From: Thermohalobaculum sp039026375
GTDB taxonomy: Bacteria; Pseudomonadota; Alphaproteobacteria; Rhodobacterales; Rhodobacteraceae
Assembly: GCA_039026375.1 (NCBI GenBank)
Contig: JBCCML010000015.1
Location: 1 to 64,000, forward strand
Direction: 5' to 3'
Length of the DNA: 64,000 bases
The notes below the pieces were generated by a model. The model made no database searches and was not told the origin of the DNA. It saw only the letters and a list, made by a program, of their open reading frames with translations. A program made the translations under genes and the position numbers. Positions 23,494-32,228 of the stretch are shown here, piece after piece. Numbering within the stretch: position 1 is the first letter of the stretch; the number at the start of each line of letters is the position of its first letter.

Positions 23494-25269
23494 ATGCCTA
23501 GTGACCAGACTCTGGTTTCTGTTCTTTTTGCCCTGATCCTTGTGCTGCTGGTTTGGGGGCGCATCCGTTATGATTTGGTCGCCTTCGGCGCTCTGATCGC
23601 GGGCGCTGTCCTGGGTCTGATACCAACAAATGAGCTCTTTTCGGGTTTCGGGCACTCCGCCGTTGCGATTATAGCCTTGGTTCTCATCGTAAGCCGCGGC
23701 TTGTCATCGTCAGGGGCCATCGAACTTGTCGCCTCAAAGCTGATCGATCCAGAGCGCCCGCTTCCCCTGCACGTCGCGATCGTTTCCGCGGTGGGGGCGG
23801 GGCTGTCTGCAGTGATCAACAATGTGGCTGCCCTTGCCCTGTTGATGCCGCTGGACGTGGAAGCGGCAAAGAAAGCGAAACGCAGTCCAGGCCGAAGTCT
23901 GATGCCGTTGTCTTTCGCGACAATTCTTGGTGGGATGATCACACTGATCGGCACGCCGCCGAACATCGTCATCTCCGAGTATCGCCAGGATGCGCTTGGG
24001 CAGCCGTTCTCGATGTTCGATTTCGCCCCCGTTGGGCTCGCGGTGTCGATCGCGGGCATCATTTTCATCTCGGCCTTTGGCTGGCGCTTGTTGCCGCGGC
24101 GGACATCAATCGCCGAGCAAAGCCGGGACGCCGCGCAGGGGCGCTACGTGGCCGAGTTGCGCGTGGGCGAGCAAACGTTCGACCAGGAAATCTCGGTTCG
24201 GGATCTTTACCCGCGCGCCGACGATGCGGATGTGCACATCTTGGGTCTGGTCCGTGGCGGCAAGCGACGCCCTGGACTAGCGAGCCAGGAAACCCTTCGC
24301 CCAAGAGACTTCCTGGTCGTCGAGGGTGAGCCCGCGTCGATCGAGACCTTCATGGGCAAGTCGGGCCTGGAATTCGCGGGCATGGAAAAGCACGCGGGCG
24401 GGGTGACCGCAAAGGGTCTGACCCTGGCTGAGGCGATCGTCCCGGAAGGCGCACGGATCGAGCAGCGCAGCGCGCGGAGCGTCAGACTGCTGCAAAGGCA
24501 TGCGGTCACCTTGCTGGGCGTCGCCCGAGAGGGTCGTCGGTTCCGAGACCGGGTACGGCTGCTGACCATTCGCGCTGGGGATGTCCTTCTTTTGCTGGGC
24601 ACACCGGAACGGGTGGCCACCGCCATCGACTGGCTCGGGGCCCTGCCCATCGAAGGACGAAAGACTGAAGTGATCCAGCGGCGCAAAGCAGGTCTGTCGA
24701 TTGGCCTGTTCGTCGTGGCCGTCGGCCTCGCCGTCGCCGGTGTCTTGCCGCTGGTCGTTGCACTGGCTGGCAGTGTGATCGGATTTGTGGCGCTTGGTTT
24801 GGTCAGTGGACGGGATGTCTACGACTCGATCGAGTGGAAGGTGATCGTCCTTCTGGCCAGCCTCATCCCCCTGGCAGAGGCGTTCGAGCGCACGGGCGGG
24901 GCTGCCTTCCTGGCCAGCCAAATCGAAGTGATGACCAGCGGATACCCGGCATGGGTCGGGCTGGCTGTTCTGATGGTGGTCACGATGACAATGTCCGATT
25001 TTCTGAACAACGTTGCCACCACCCTGATTGCAGCGCCAATTGCGGTGTCGATAGCGAATGCAACCGGGACCAATCCCGATGCGTATCTGATGGGCGTCGC
25101 CGTCGCCGCATCTTGCGCGTTCCTGACGCCAATCGGGCACAAGAATAACACGATCATCATGGGTCCCGGTGGCTATCAATTCGGCGATTACTGGAGGATC
25201 GGCCTACCGCTGGAGCTTTTGGTTCTCGTGGTCTCCATCCCTGCGATTCTTGTGGTCTGGCCACTGTAG
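23494..25269 (+). CDS. SLC13/DASS-type permease with two TrkA-C domains
   Basis: A 591-residue inner-membrane transporter. Hydrophobic helices occupy residues 1-190 and 395-590; between them lies a soluble region of about 180 residues with two TrkA-C-like regulatory domains (REEL-type segments such as LRPRDFLVVEGEP and IRAGDVLLLLGTPE). The transport part has the SLC13 signature NNVAALALLMPL and a second FLNNVATTLIAAPI, plus the TPPNIVIS segment. Relatives move sulfate, dicarboxylates or other anions with sodium. It stands alone between the LysR gene and the catabolic island. Confidence 0.87.
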   Translation: MPSDQTLVSVLFALILVLLVWGRIRYDLVAFGALIAGAVLGLIPTNELFSGFGHSAVAIIALVLIVSRGLSSSGAIELVASKLIDPERPLPLHVAIVSAVGAGLSAVINNVAALALLMPLDVEAAKKAKRSPGRSLMPLSFATILGGMITLIGTPPNIVISEYRQDALGQPFSMFDFAPVGLAVSIAGIIFISAFGWRLLPRRTSIAEQSRDAAQGRYVAELRVGEQTFDQEISVRDLYPRADDADVHILGLVRGGKRRPGLASQETLRPRDFLVVEGEPASIETFMGKSGLEFAGMEKHAGGVTAKGLTLAEAIVPEGARIEQRSARSVRLLQRHAVTLLGVAREGRRFRDRVRLLTIRAGDVLLLLGTPERVATAIDWLGALPIEGRKTEVIQRRKAGLSIGLFVVAVGLAVAGVLPLVVALAGSVIGFVALGLVSGRDVYDSIEWKVIVLLASLIPLAEAFERTGGAAFLASQIEVMTSGYPAWVGLAVLMVVTMTMSDFLNNVATTLIAAPIAVSIANATGTNPDAYLMGVAVAASCAFLTPIGHKNNTIIMGPGGYQFGDYWRIGLPLELLVLVVSIPAILVVWPL

Positions 25270-25577
25270 CCGTTCGCCAGCTTGGTCCATGCTCTGTTGT
25301 CCATTCCCCCAGGAAGGCTGCCCAAGCAGCTGTAGAACCGCCACGCCGACACTTGTGCGGCTGCAAGCGTTCCACCATCGGTCACGCGGGCGCGGCTTTC
25401 AGTAGATCCGACAGGGAAAGCCTGGAACCCGACACCGGCCCCAAAAATGCAGACTGCGCGGTATACGACGTAAATCAGCCGAAATCGCAATCTGCACCCA
25501 AAGGCGCACACTGCAGTCACGACGATGGTGGTCCAAGATCAGCGTCTTCGAACACATGGATTCCTTGGGAGGGAACA
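25270..25577. other. Leader region of the branched-chain-type binding protein gene
   Basis: A 308-base region between the SLC13 permease and the solute-binding protein gene. I see no gene, long palindrome or clear sigma-70 hexamers; it presumably holds the promoter of the binding-protein gene. GGGAGGGAA at its end is the ribosome site. Confidence 0.45.
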
Positions 25578-26831
25578 ATGAGCAAGTCACTTCTTGCTGC
25601 GGCGTCAGTCTTCGCATTGATGTCTGCCACAACGGCATCGATGGCCGAAGAGCCGCTGAAGATCGGCTTCTTGGCGACGCTGGAAGGCACGTACACGGTG
25701 CTCGGCGAAGACGGTCTTCGCGGCTTCAAGGTAGCTTTGGAAGAGTTGAACAACGAGGCAGGCGGACGGCCGATCGAGGTGATCATCGCCGCGACCGATG
25801 CCAGCCCGGACAGCGCTGTGCGTGCTGCCCGTAAAGTTGTCGAGCAAGACGGTGTCGACATCCTGATCGGCCCGCTCTCCGGTTCTGAAGGGATCGCGCT
25901 GCGTGACTATTCAAAGACGCAGCCACAGGTCACGTTCATCAACGGCATCTCCGGCGCACAGGAGACGACCTATGTGACGCCGTCCGAGAACTTCTTCCGC
26001 TTCAACATGGATGGGGCGCAGTGGTCCGCCGGTCTGGGAGAATACGTCTACAATGAAAAGGGCTACCGGTCGGTCGCCACAATCGGCGAAGACTATTCGT
26101 TCATCTACACTCAGGTCTTCGGCTTCGCGCTGGAGTTCTGCCAAGCCGGCGGTGAGATCACCGAGCGCTTCTGGGTGCCCCTCGGCACGAAGGACTTCGC
26201 GTCGATCATCGCAGCATTGCCCGACGATGTGGACGCCATCTACCTTGGGCTTGGCGGCGGTGATGCGGTCAACTTCCTGAACCAGTATAAGCAGGCTGGC
26301 GGTGAGGCGAACCTGATCGGCGGAACGATCATGGTCGACGGGACAGTGTTGAACTCCAAGGGTTCAGCCAAAGAGGCGCTGATCGGTGTCCCATCATCGG
26401 GCCCTCAGGCGGACGACTGGGACAATCCGAAATGGCTTGAGTTCGTGAAGGCCTATCAGGACCTCTTCCCGCCAGAACAGCGTTTCCCGACTCCCGCGCT
26501 GATGGCGACGGGCTACTACAATGCCACCATGGCGATGGCGACCTGCATGGAAGAAGTCGGCGGTGATCTGTCCGACGGCCACGCAGCGTTCCGTCAATGC
26601 CTCGGTGGCCTGGAGATGGATGCACCTAACGGAAAGATTACGTTGGATGAAAACCGTCAGGCCATCGGCACGAACTTCGTGACCGAAGTGGTAGAGCTTG
26701 ATGACGGAACTCTGTCCAACAAGTTGGTACGTGTGGTCGAAGGCATCAATCAGACCATGGGTATCGATAAGGATGCGTTCGCTCAGATCGGGCTGCCCAG
26801 CCGCGACAATCCCGAGTGCAAGGTCTACTGA
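25578..26831 (+). CDS. Branched-chain amino acid-type ABC transporter substrate-binding protein
   Basis: A 417-residue periplasmic binding protein of the LivJ/LivK type. It has a signal peptide (residues 1-22, cleavage near SMAEEP) and the typical first strand LKIGFLATLEGTYTVLGEDGLRGFKVALEELN, followed by the type I periplasmic fold. The ATG at 25578 was chosen for its GGGAGG site and the signal peptide. Such proteins also bind aromatic acids and other carboxylates. It probably feeds the LivHMGF system encoded at 29350-34386, although two genes and a regulator intervene. A strong hairpin follows the gene. Confidence 0.92.
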   Translation: MSKSLLAAASVFALMSATTASMAEEPLKIGFLATLEGTYTVLGEDGLRGFKVALEELNNEAGGRPIEVIIAATDASPDSAVRAARKVVEQDGVDILIGPLSGSEGIALRDYSKTQPQVTFINGISGAQETTYVTPSENFFRFNMDGAQWSAGLGEYVYNEKGYRSVATIGEDYSFIYTQVFGFALEFCQAGGEITERFWVPLGTKDFASIIAALPDDVDAIYLGLGGGDAVNFLNQYKQAGGEANLIGGTIMVDGTVLNSKGSAKEALIGVPSSGPQADDWDNPKWLEFVKAYQDLFPPEQRFPTPALMATGYYNATMAMATCMEEVGGDLSDGHAAFRQCLGGLEMDAPNGKITLDENRQAIGTNFVTEVVELDDGTLSNKLVRVVEGINQTMGIDKDAFAQIGLPSRDNPECKVY

Positions 26832-26843
26832 TCCTGTGAACTT

Positions 26844-26865
26844 GGCCGGGGGGCTGCCCCCGGCC
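26844..26865 (+). terminator. Hairpin after the binding-protein gene
   Basis: A perfect 9-bp stem (GGCCGGGGG / CCCCCGGCC) with a 4-base loop, 12 bases after the stop codon. It lacks a long T tract and may work as a partial terminator or an mRNA stabiliser, raising binding-protein mRNA above that of the gene downstream. Confidence 0.65.
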
Positions 26866-26891
26866 TTCCCGCCGGTGTTCGGTAGGGTGAT

Positions 26892-28055
26892 ATGACCCTT
26901 ATCAACTTCCTGACCCGCGTCCATTTTGCCGACGATGTGCTAGAAGAAGCGCTGCACTCGGAAATGGAACGACATGGCAAGCGCCGACCGCTCGTGGTGG
27001 CGGAAGAAGCCCATCTCGTTGGTCCCATCGCCGAGCGGTTCTTTTCCAGCTTCCCCATTCGGACCCAGGCGCAAATCTATCCCACGGTCGCCCGCAGAGC
27101 GAGCGAGGCGGCAGCCCGGGACATCGCTGCGCGCTACCGGGATCACGATTGCGATCTTCTGATCGCATTTGGTTCCAACCGAGCTATGGATCTCGCAAAA
27201 GTCGCGCGCGTCGCAATCGCATACGACGAGCCAATTGCCGCCCTGTCGCGCGAAGAAGGAGGCGCACAGCGGATATCTGCGGCGCTGCCAGACCTCTACT
27301 CGGTCCCAGGGGTCTTGGGCTTTGCGTCGGCGATCACCGACTATACCCGGGTCAAGTTGGATGCAGGCGGGCAGGTCATGCTTTCCTCTCCGCATCTGAT
27401 CCCGACAGTGACCATTTGTGATCCCTCGCTGACACTAGGAGCAAACCCGGAGGAGACGGCTATCGCCGCGGCCGGTGTCCTTGCGCGCGGCATCGATGGC
27501 TATGTTGCACTGGCCTATAATCCGCCGGCCGACGCGCTGGCGCTGGATGCACTTTCTCGCCTGGTCGCGAATGTTCCGCAGATCCTTACGGACGACAACC
27601 TGCGCCGCCGGCGCGAAATGATGGCAGCGGGTCTGAACAGCTCGATGGCGCTGCAGAAGGGGCTGTGCGCCGTTCACGCTATTTCAAATGCCGTGGCAGC
27701 TGTCACACACGCCTCGATCGACCCAAGTGCTTTGGGTGGGTTGTTCATCCCAGAGCTCGCACGCGCCTATGCGACGCGTGGGGAAACGAAGGTCTCCTCT
27801 CTTTCACGCAGCTTGCGCCTCCCCAAAGGCCAGCCGCTCTGGGTGGGCTTACGCAAGATGATGGAAGACCTGCCGTTGCCCGGATCGTTGCACGAGTTAG
27901 GCGTCGAACGCGGGGACTTACCATCTGCGGCTGCCCTCGCCGTGCGGGACCGTGCAATCGGGAACGCGCCGGTAACGCTGAGCGAACGCGACATTCTGGA
28001 GATTCTGGCCACCGTACATGGTGGACCGCACAAAGCGCTCGCCGGCACGGCATAA
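26892..28055 (+). CDS. Iron-containing alcohol dehydrogenase-like protein with degenerate metal site
   Basis: A 387-residue protein related to the Fe-ADH/maleylacetate reductase family. The N-terminal dinucleotide domain has LLIAFGSNRAMDLAKVARVA in place of the usual GGGS loop, and the C-terminal helical domain follows from about residue 185. Family members hold a metal with an Asp and three His; here the first pair appears as Gly and Arg (GVLARGIDGYVA), one His is kept (AVHAIS) and the last is not at the expected spacing. So it may work without iron, or not as a dehydrogenase. Its place in the catabolic island suggests a reductase step (inference). Confidence 0.75.
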   Translation: MTLINFLTRVHFADDVLEEALHSEMERHGKRRPLVVAEEAHLVGPIAERFFSSFPIRTQAQIYPTVARRASEAAARDIAARYRDHDCDLLIAFGSNRAMDLAKVARVAIAYDEPIAALSREEGGAQRISAALPDLYSVPGVLGFASAITDYTRVKLDAGGQVMLSSPHLIPTVTICDPSLTLGANPEETAIAAAGVLARGIDGYVALAYNPPADALALDALSRLVANVPQILTDDNLRRRREMMAAGLNSSMALQKGLCAVHAISNAVAAVTHASIDPSALGGLFIPELARAYATRGETKVSSLSRSLRLPKGQPLWVGLRKMMEDLPLPGSLHELGVERGDLPSAAALAVRDRAIGNAPVTLSERDILEILATVHGGPHKALAGTA

Positions 28056-28198
28056 AGGGCGGAACAAAACGAGACACCATCACTCAAAGTCTCATTGCCC
28101 CCCGCTGTGGTTGCCAATCGACACGAATCACCGGCAAGCTGTCCCGCAAGAGCTGCGCCAGAAACTGAATGACGGCTCACACACGGGAGGAAAAGGGA

Positions 28199-29026
28199 AT
28201 GGCCAGGGCAATCGCTGTCCACCACGGCTCATTCGGCCGCGCAACGCTGTACGAGTTGGACAAGCCACTCATCACCCACGCACACCGCGAAGGGCATTTG
28301 ATCTTTTACCTGGGGGGCGCACGGGGAAAGATCCGGGTCTGCGATACGGAACTGATCCTGGATCAGACCCAAGGGATCGCGATCAGTCCGTGGGAGCCCC
28401 ACAGTTTCGAGCCTCTGCCGGACGAAGGGCTTTGCTATGTGCTTACCCTCTACATCAAACCAATGTGGTTCTTGGAGAACTCGCGATCAGCTGAATTTGC
28501 GCTCAGCTTCGGCAGCCCTGCCGTACGGATGACACCAGCGGTCGAGATGTGGGTCGGACGTGTCACCTCGTTGTTGTTGGATGACAGCGCCTCAGACAGG
28601 TTCGATGGCTTTCTCTTTGAGACGACGCGACTGTGCTTCGATCAATCTTGGCAAGGACTGCGTGGCCAGGCGCGCTTTCAGGATTTCAACCGCCGGTTCA
28701 ACGACTTCCGTGTGCGCCGGTCGCTCCGCCTCATGCAGGAGGCCTACACTGAAGAAGCCGCCATGGAAGAATTGGCGCGCGAAGTCGGCCTTTCTCGCCC
28801 GCACTTCTTCAAACTGTTCAAAATGCAGATGGGCATTACGCCCAACCTCTACATGAACACGCTAAGGGCGGAACATGCGATCGATGATCTGATGACGACG
28901 TCAAAATCTGTCACGGACATCGGTTTGGATCTGGGCTTTGCCAGTCAGGCGAGTTTTACGCGGTTCTTCACATCAAACGTTGGCATACCCCCAACCGATT
29001 ATCGTCGGGTGGCCCACTTCGTATAG
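28199..29026 (+). CDS. AraC-family transcriptional regulator
   Basis: A 275-residue regulator. The N-terminal part has a cupin-like sensor (THAHREGHLIFYLGG, then ISPWEPHSFEPLP), and the C-terminal 100 residues hold two helix-turn-helix motifs of the AraC type (MEELAREVGLSRPHFFKLFKMQMG and SVTDIGLDLGFASQASFTRFF). The ATG at 28199 has GGGAGG eight bases upstream. It lies between the binding-protein/ADH-like genes and the transporter operon and is the likely regulator of the island. Confidence 0.92.
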   Translation: MARAIAVHHGSFGRATLYELDKPLITHAHREGHLIFYLGGARGKIRVCDTELILDQTQGIAISPWEPHSFEPLPDEGLCYVLTLYIKPMWFLENSRSAEFALSFGSPAVRMTPAVEMWVGRVTSLLLDDSASDRFDGFLFETTRLCFDQSWQGLRGQARFQDFNRRFNDFRVRRSLRLMQEAYTEEAAMEELAREVGLSRPHFFKLFKMQMGITPNLYMNTLRAEHAIDDLMTTSKSVTDIGLDLGFASQASFTRFFTSNVGIPPTDYRRVAHFV

Positions 29027-29349
29027 GTGCCCTCAAGTCTGCGGTGAGCAATATGGCCGTCCACAACGACGTCAGCCATCCGAGGCGTACACGCTGAGAT
29101 CCGTGCGCCTTCGCGCCAAAAGACTTGATCAAAGAGCACGGTCACTTGCGAGCGCTGTCGAGCATTTCAAAGGGTCATCGAGTCGAAATCTCACGGTCCC
29201 CGTCCCGGCATTTTGCCGATGCAAGGCCACCCAATCAGACTGAGCGGTATGCGATCTCGTGTCTGCAAGCCGTAGGCTGCTTGCCCAACTTGCGCGAAGA
29301 GGCGGTTTGCGGTGGCAATTGAAGCTGGATGTGACGGCGAGGGCGCAGC
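29027..29349. other. Upstream region of the transporter/molybdoenzyme operon
   Basis: A 323-base region between the AraC regulator and livH. No gene is seen. It is the probable promoter of the long operon that follows, and the likely place for AraC-type binding sites, though I find no clear direct repeats. GAGGGCG precedes livH. Confidence 0.45.
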
Positions 29350-30363
29350 ATGAAGGCGTTCGCTCAGCGCCATCCGTTCTGGACGGTGATCATCGTTGCG
29401 GTCATCGCTGTCCTGCTGTGGATGATCTTCGCGATTTGGCCGAAATGGCTGGTCGAACTGATCGGACGCAAGAAGATCTTCCTGAACGCGCTTTTCAACG
29501 GAATTACGTTGGGTGGCCTCTACTTTTTGGTCGCCTCGGGCTTCACCCTGATCTTCGGGTTGATGCGCAACGTGAACCTGGCGCACGGGTCATTGTACCT
29601 TTTGGGCGGCTATATCGGCTACGAGGTGGCAGACCTTACCGGCTACTGGCTGATCGCTTTTCCAGTGGCCTTCCTGGTGGTCGCCGCATTCGGGGTGTTG
29701 CTGCAGTGGCTGGTGTTCCGACGAATGGAGGGCGAGGATTTGCGCCAGACCCTTGTCACCATCGGCATATCCATTGTGATGGCCGACATCATGCTTTGGA
29801 TCTGGGGCGGTGACTTCTACCAGGTGCTGACGCCCAGTTGGCTGTCCGGCCCGGTCGAGACGTTTCTGGTAACCGGCGTGAAGCGTTCGTCTGGCGATCT
29901 GATTTATCTGAAGTATCCCATGGTCCGGCTGGTGATCTTCTGTGCTGCAGTGGTCATTGGCATCGGTATGTGGCTGCTACTGAACCGCACAAAGATCGGA
30001 ATGCTGATCAGAGCAGGTGTCGACGACCGCGACATGCTCAGTGCGACGGGCGCCCGAATTCAGCTCGTCTTCATAGGTGTCTTCGCGTTCGGCGCAGGCC
30101 TCGCAGGGCTCGCCGGCATGGTCGGCGGCACGTTCCAGGCGCTGGCGCCCGGCGAGGATGTCCGCTTCCTGCTCTACTCGCTGATCGTCGTCATCGTGGG
30201 CGGTATGGGGTCGATCCCAGGCGCCGCATTGGGGGCACTGATCATCGGTCTCGCGGACCAGTTCGGCTCGGTCTACATGCCGACCTACGCAGTAGTGCTG
30301 ACATTCCTGATCATGGTGGTCGTCCTCGCCTTCCGGCCGCAGGGCCTGATGGGTAGGGCTTAG
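29350..30363 (+). CDS. Branched-chain-type ABC transporter permease, LivH
   Basis: A 337-residue inner-membrane permease of the LivH type with about nine hydrophobic helices. The family stretch NGITLGGLYFLVASGFTLIFGLMRNVNLAHGSLYLLGGYIGY is in the first half, and a GGMGSIPGAALGALIIGL segment, the ATPase-coupling loop region, near residue 280. It has an N-terminal extension of about 40 residues with one extra helix. It should pair with LivM encoded three bases downstream. Substrate is set by the binding protein. Confidence 0.92.
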   Translation: MKAFAQRHPFWTVIIVAVIAVLLWMIFAIWPKWLVELIGRKKIFLNALFNGITLGGLYFLVASGFTLIFGLMRNVNLAHGSLYLLGGYIGYEVADLTGYWLIAFPVAFLVVAAFGVLLQWLVFRRMEGEDLRQTLVTIGISIVMADIMLWIWGGDFYQVLTPSWLSGPVETFLVTGVKRSSGDLIYLKYPMVRLVIFCAAVVIGIGMWLLLNRTKIGMLIRAGVDDRDMLSATGARIQLVFIGVFAFGAGLAGLAGMVGGTFQALAPGEDVRFLLYSLIVVIVGGMGSIPGAALGALIIGLADQFGSVYMPTYAVVLTFLIMVVVLAFRPQGLMGRA

Positions 30364-30366
30364 GCC

Positions 30367-31413
30367 GTGGCGCTGGTCGAACCTCAGAAAAACGACCTGA
30401 TGATGGTCGAGCGTATTCCGGCCCAGTACTACGTGCTGGGGCTGTTACTGCTGGTGATGCCGGCTTTCGCGAACGACTTTGTGCTGCGCTCGATCTTCGG
30501 CTGGACGTTCTACCTTGGGATCATCGCGCTCAGCTTGATGTTCTTGGCCGGCTACGGCGGCATGGTCAGTCTGGTGCAGATGACCATCGCAGGCGTCGGC
30601 GGCTACATGGTTGCGATCTTCGGCACCTCGGCGATCGAAACAATCAGCCTTGGCTGGCCCTGGTACGTTGCAATCCCCATCGCTTTGATCATCGCGGTCC
30701 TGTTTGGGACCATCGCAGGCTGGTTGGCCGTGCGAACCGAGGGGATCTATACGATCATGATCACCCTGGCGATCGCAGCTGCGTTCTTCTACTTCACCCG
30801 CCAGAACTATGTCGTTTTCAACGGGTTCTCCGGGTTCAATGGGGTGCTGCCGCCAAAGCTGTTCGGGGTCGACTGGCAGGCTGCGGTCCCATTCTACTAT
30901 CTGACTCTGTTCTGGGCCGTGGTGTGTTTTCTGGCGGTGCTCTACCTCAGCCGCGCGCCTTTCGGACTGGCGCTACAGGGCATCCGAGACAACCCCAGGC
31001 GCATGGCAGCGCTCGGCTTCAACGTCACTGCACACCGCGTCGCGGCTTACGCCTTCGCAGCCTTGTTGGCTGGGATCGGTGGCATTCTGCTGACATGGCA
31101 GTCCGCTCAGATCTCACCAGGAACCGCCGGGATTGGACCTGTCATTGATGTGCTGGTTGTCGCTGTCATCGGCGGCCTGCGACATCCGATCGGCCCCTTC
31201 ATCGGCGCCTTCATCTACGTCATTCTGAAGACCTTCGCGATCGACGCACTGATCGCAGTTGGTCTGGCTGCCGATCGCTTCCAACTGCTGATCGGCATCG
31301 GCTTTCTCGTGATCGTCTACTGGTCGCCAGACGGTATCCTGGGCCTGTGGGACAAGATCAGAACTGCGCGCACAAAAGACCCGTTGCTGGACCGTGGCGG
31401 AGAGGCGCCATGA
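30367..31413 (+). CDS. Branched-chain-type ABC transporter permease, LivM
   Basis: A 348-residue inner-membrane permease of the LivM type, with about ten hydrophobic helices. FLAGYGGMVSLVQMTIAGVGGY, RAPFGLALQGIRDNPRRMAALGFN and VIGGLRHPIGPFIGAF are characteristic. The start is GTG three bases after the livH stop, and its stop overlaps the livG start by four bases (ATGA), indicating translational coupling. It forms the membrane heterodimer with LivH. Confidence 0.92.
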   Translation: MALVEPQKNDLMMVERIPAQYYVLGLLLLVMPAFANDFVLRSIFGWTFYLGIIALSLMFLAGYGGMVSLVQMTIAGVGGYMVAIFGTSAIETISLGWPWYVAIPIALIIAVLFGTIAGWLAVRTEGIYTIMITLAIAAAFFYFTRQNYVVFNGFSGFNGVLPPKLFGVDWQAAVPFYYLTLFWAVVCFLAVLYLSRAPFGLALQGIRDNPRRMAALGFNVTAHRVAAYAFAALLAGIGGILLTWQSAQISPGTAGIGPVIDVLVVAVIGGLRHPIGPFIGAFIYVILKTFAIDALIAVGLAADRFQLLIGIGFLVIVYWSPDGILGLWDKIRTARTKDPLLDRGGEAP

Positions 31414-32228
31414 ACGCACCCATCACAACATCCGTGCCAGCATCCGTGGCAGATCGGCTGCACGCCACAGGCACCGCAAACGCGTTGGAATTGCGCGGCG
31501 TTTCCAAACGCTTCGGCGCCCTGGCTGCCATGGCCGACATCAACCTGACCGTCCGCCCGGGCGAGCGCCGGGCCGTGCTGGGGTCGAACGGCGCAGGCAA
31601 GACGACCCTCTTCAACTGCGTCACCGGGGATTTCCCTGTCAGCGAAGGCTCCATCCGTTTCTTCGGCGAGGACATCACCGAGTTCCCCCCGCAGGAGCGC
31701 ATCCGCCGGGGCCTCCGCCGCACCTACCAGATCAGCCTGCTCTTCACGGGGCTTAGCGTGATCGACAACGTCTACCTCTCCTGCACCGGTGTCTCGCGAT
31801 CCCGGTTCTCGTTCCTGCGCCCGCGCCGGAATGACGCGCTGATGTCCTCGGCCGAGAACCTGGTCGAGGTCGTCCACCTGCAAGATGTCGCGCAGACCAC
31901 GGTCGCAGAGCTCTCCTACGGCCAGCAACGCCAACTGGAGATCGCGATGGCGCTGGCCGGCGCGCCCCGGTTCATCCTGTTCGACGAGCCCGCCGCGGGG
32001 CTGTCCCCTGCCGAGCGCACGGAATTGATCGAAATCCTGATGGGTCTGCCGTCCCACATGGGCTTCATCATCATCGAGCACGACATGGACGTGGCACTGC
32101 GCGTCGCCGAGTACGTCACGATGATGCACAACGGGCGCATCTTCAAGGAGGGCAAGCCCGCAGAAATCGAGGAGGACGAGGAGGTCCAGGCCCTGTACCT
32201 CGGCGACGGGAGCCACAGCCATGGCTAG
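31410..32228 (+). CDS. Branched-chain-type ABC transporter ATP-binding protein, LivG
   Basis: A 272-residue ATPase with all motifs: Walker A GSNGAGKTT (residues about 58-66), signature LSYGQQRQLEIA, Walker B FILFDEPAAGLSP and the switch His in IIIEHDMD. An N-terminal extension of about 25 residues precedes the core. It powers uptake together with the LivF domain of the next gene. The start overlaps livM and the end overlaps the livF-Tm1 gene by eight bases. Confidence 0.94.
   Translation: MNAPITTSVPASVADRLHATGTANALELRGVSKRFGALAAMADINLTVRPGERRAVLGSNGAGKTTLFNCVTGDFPVSEGSIRFFGEDITEFPPQERIRRGLRRTYQISLLFTGLSVIDNVYLSCTGVSRSRFSFLRPRRNDALMSSAENLVEVVHLQDVAQTTVAELSYGQQRQLEIAMALAGAPRFILFDEPAAGLSPAERTELIEILMGLPSHMGFIIIEHDMDVALRVAEYVTMMHNGRIFKEGKPAEIEEDEEVQALYLGDGSHSHG

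Noticed and set aside
29027..29349. tRNA or small RNA gene before livH
   Set aside because: A GAGTCGAAATCTC stretch looked T-arm-like, but no matching acceptor stem or anticodon arm could be found.
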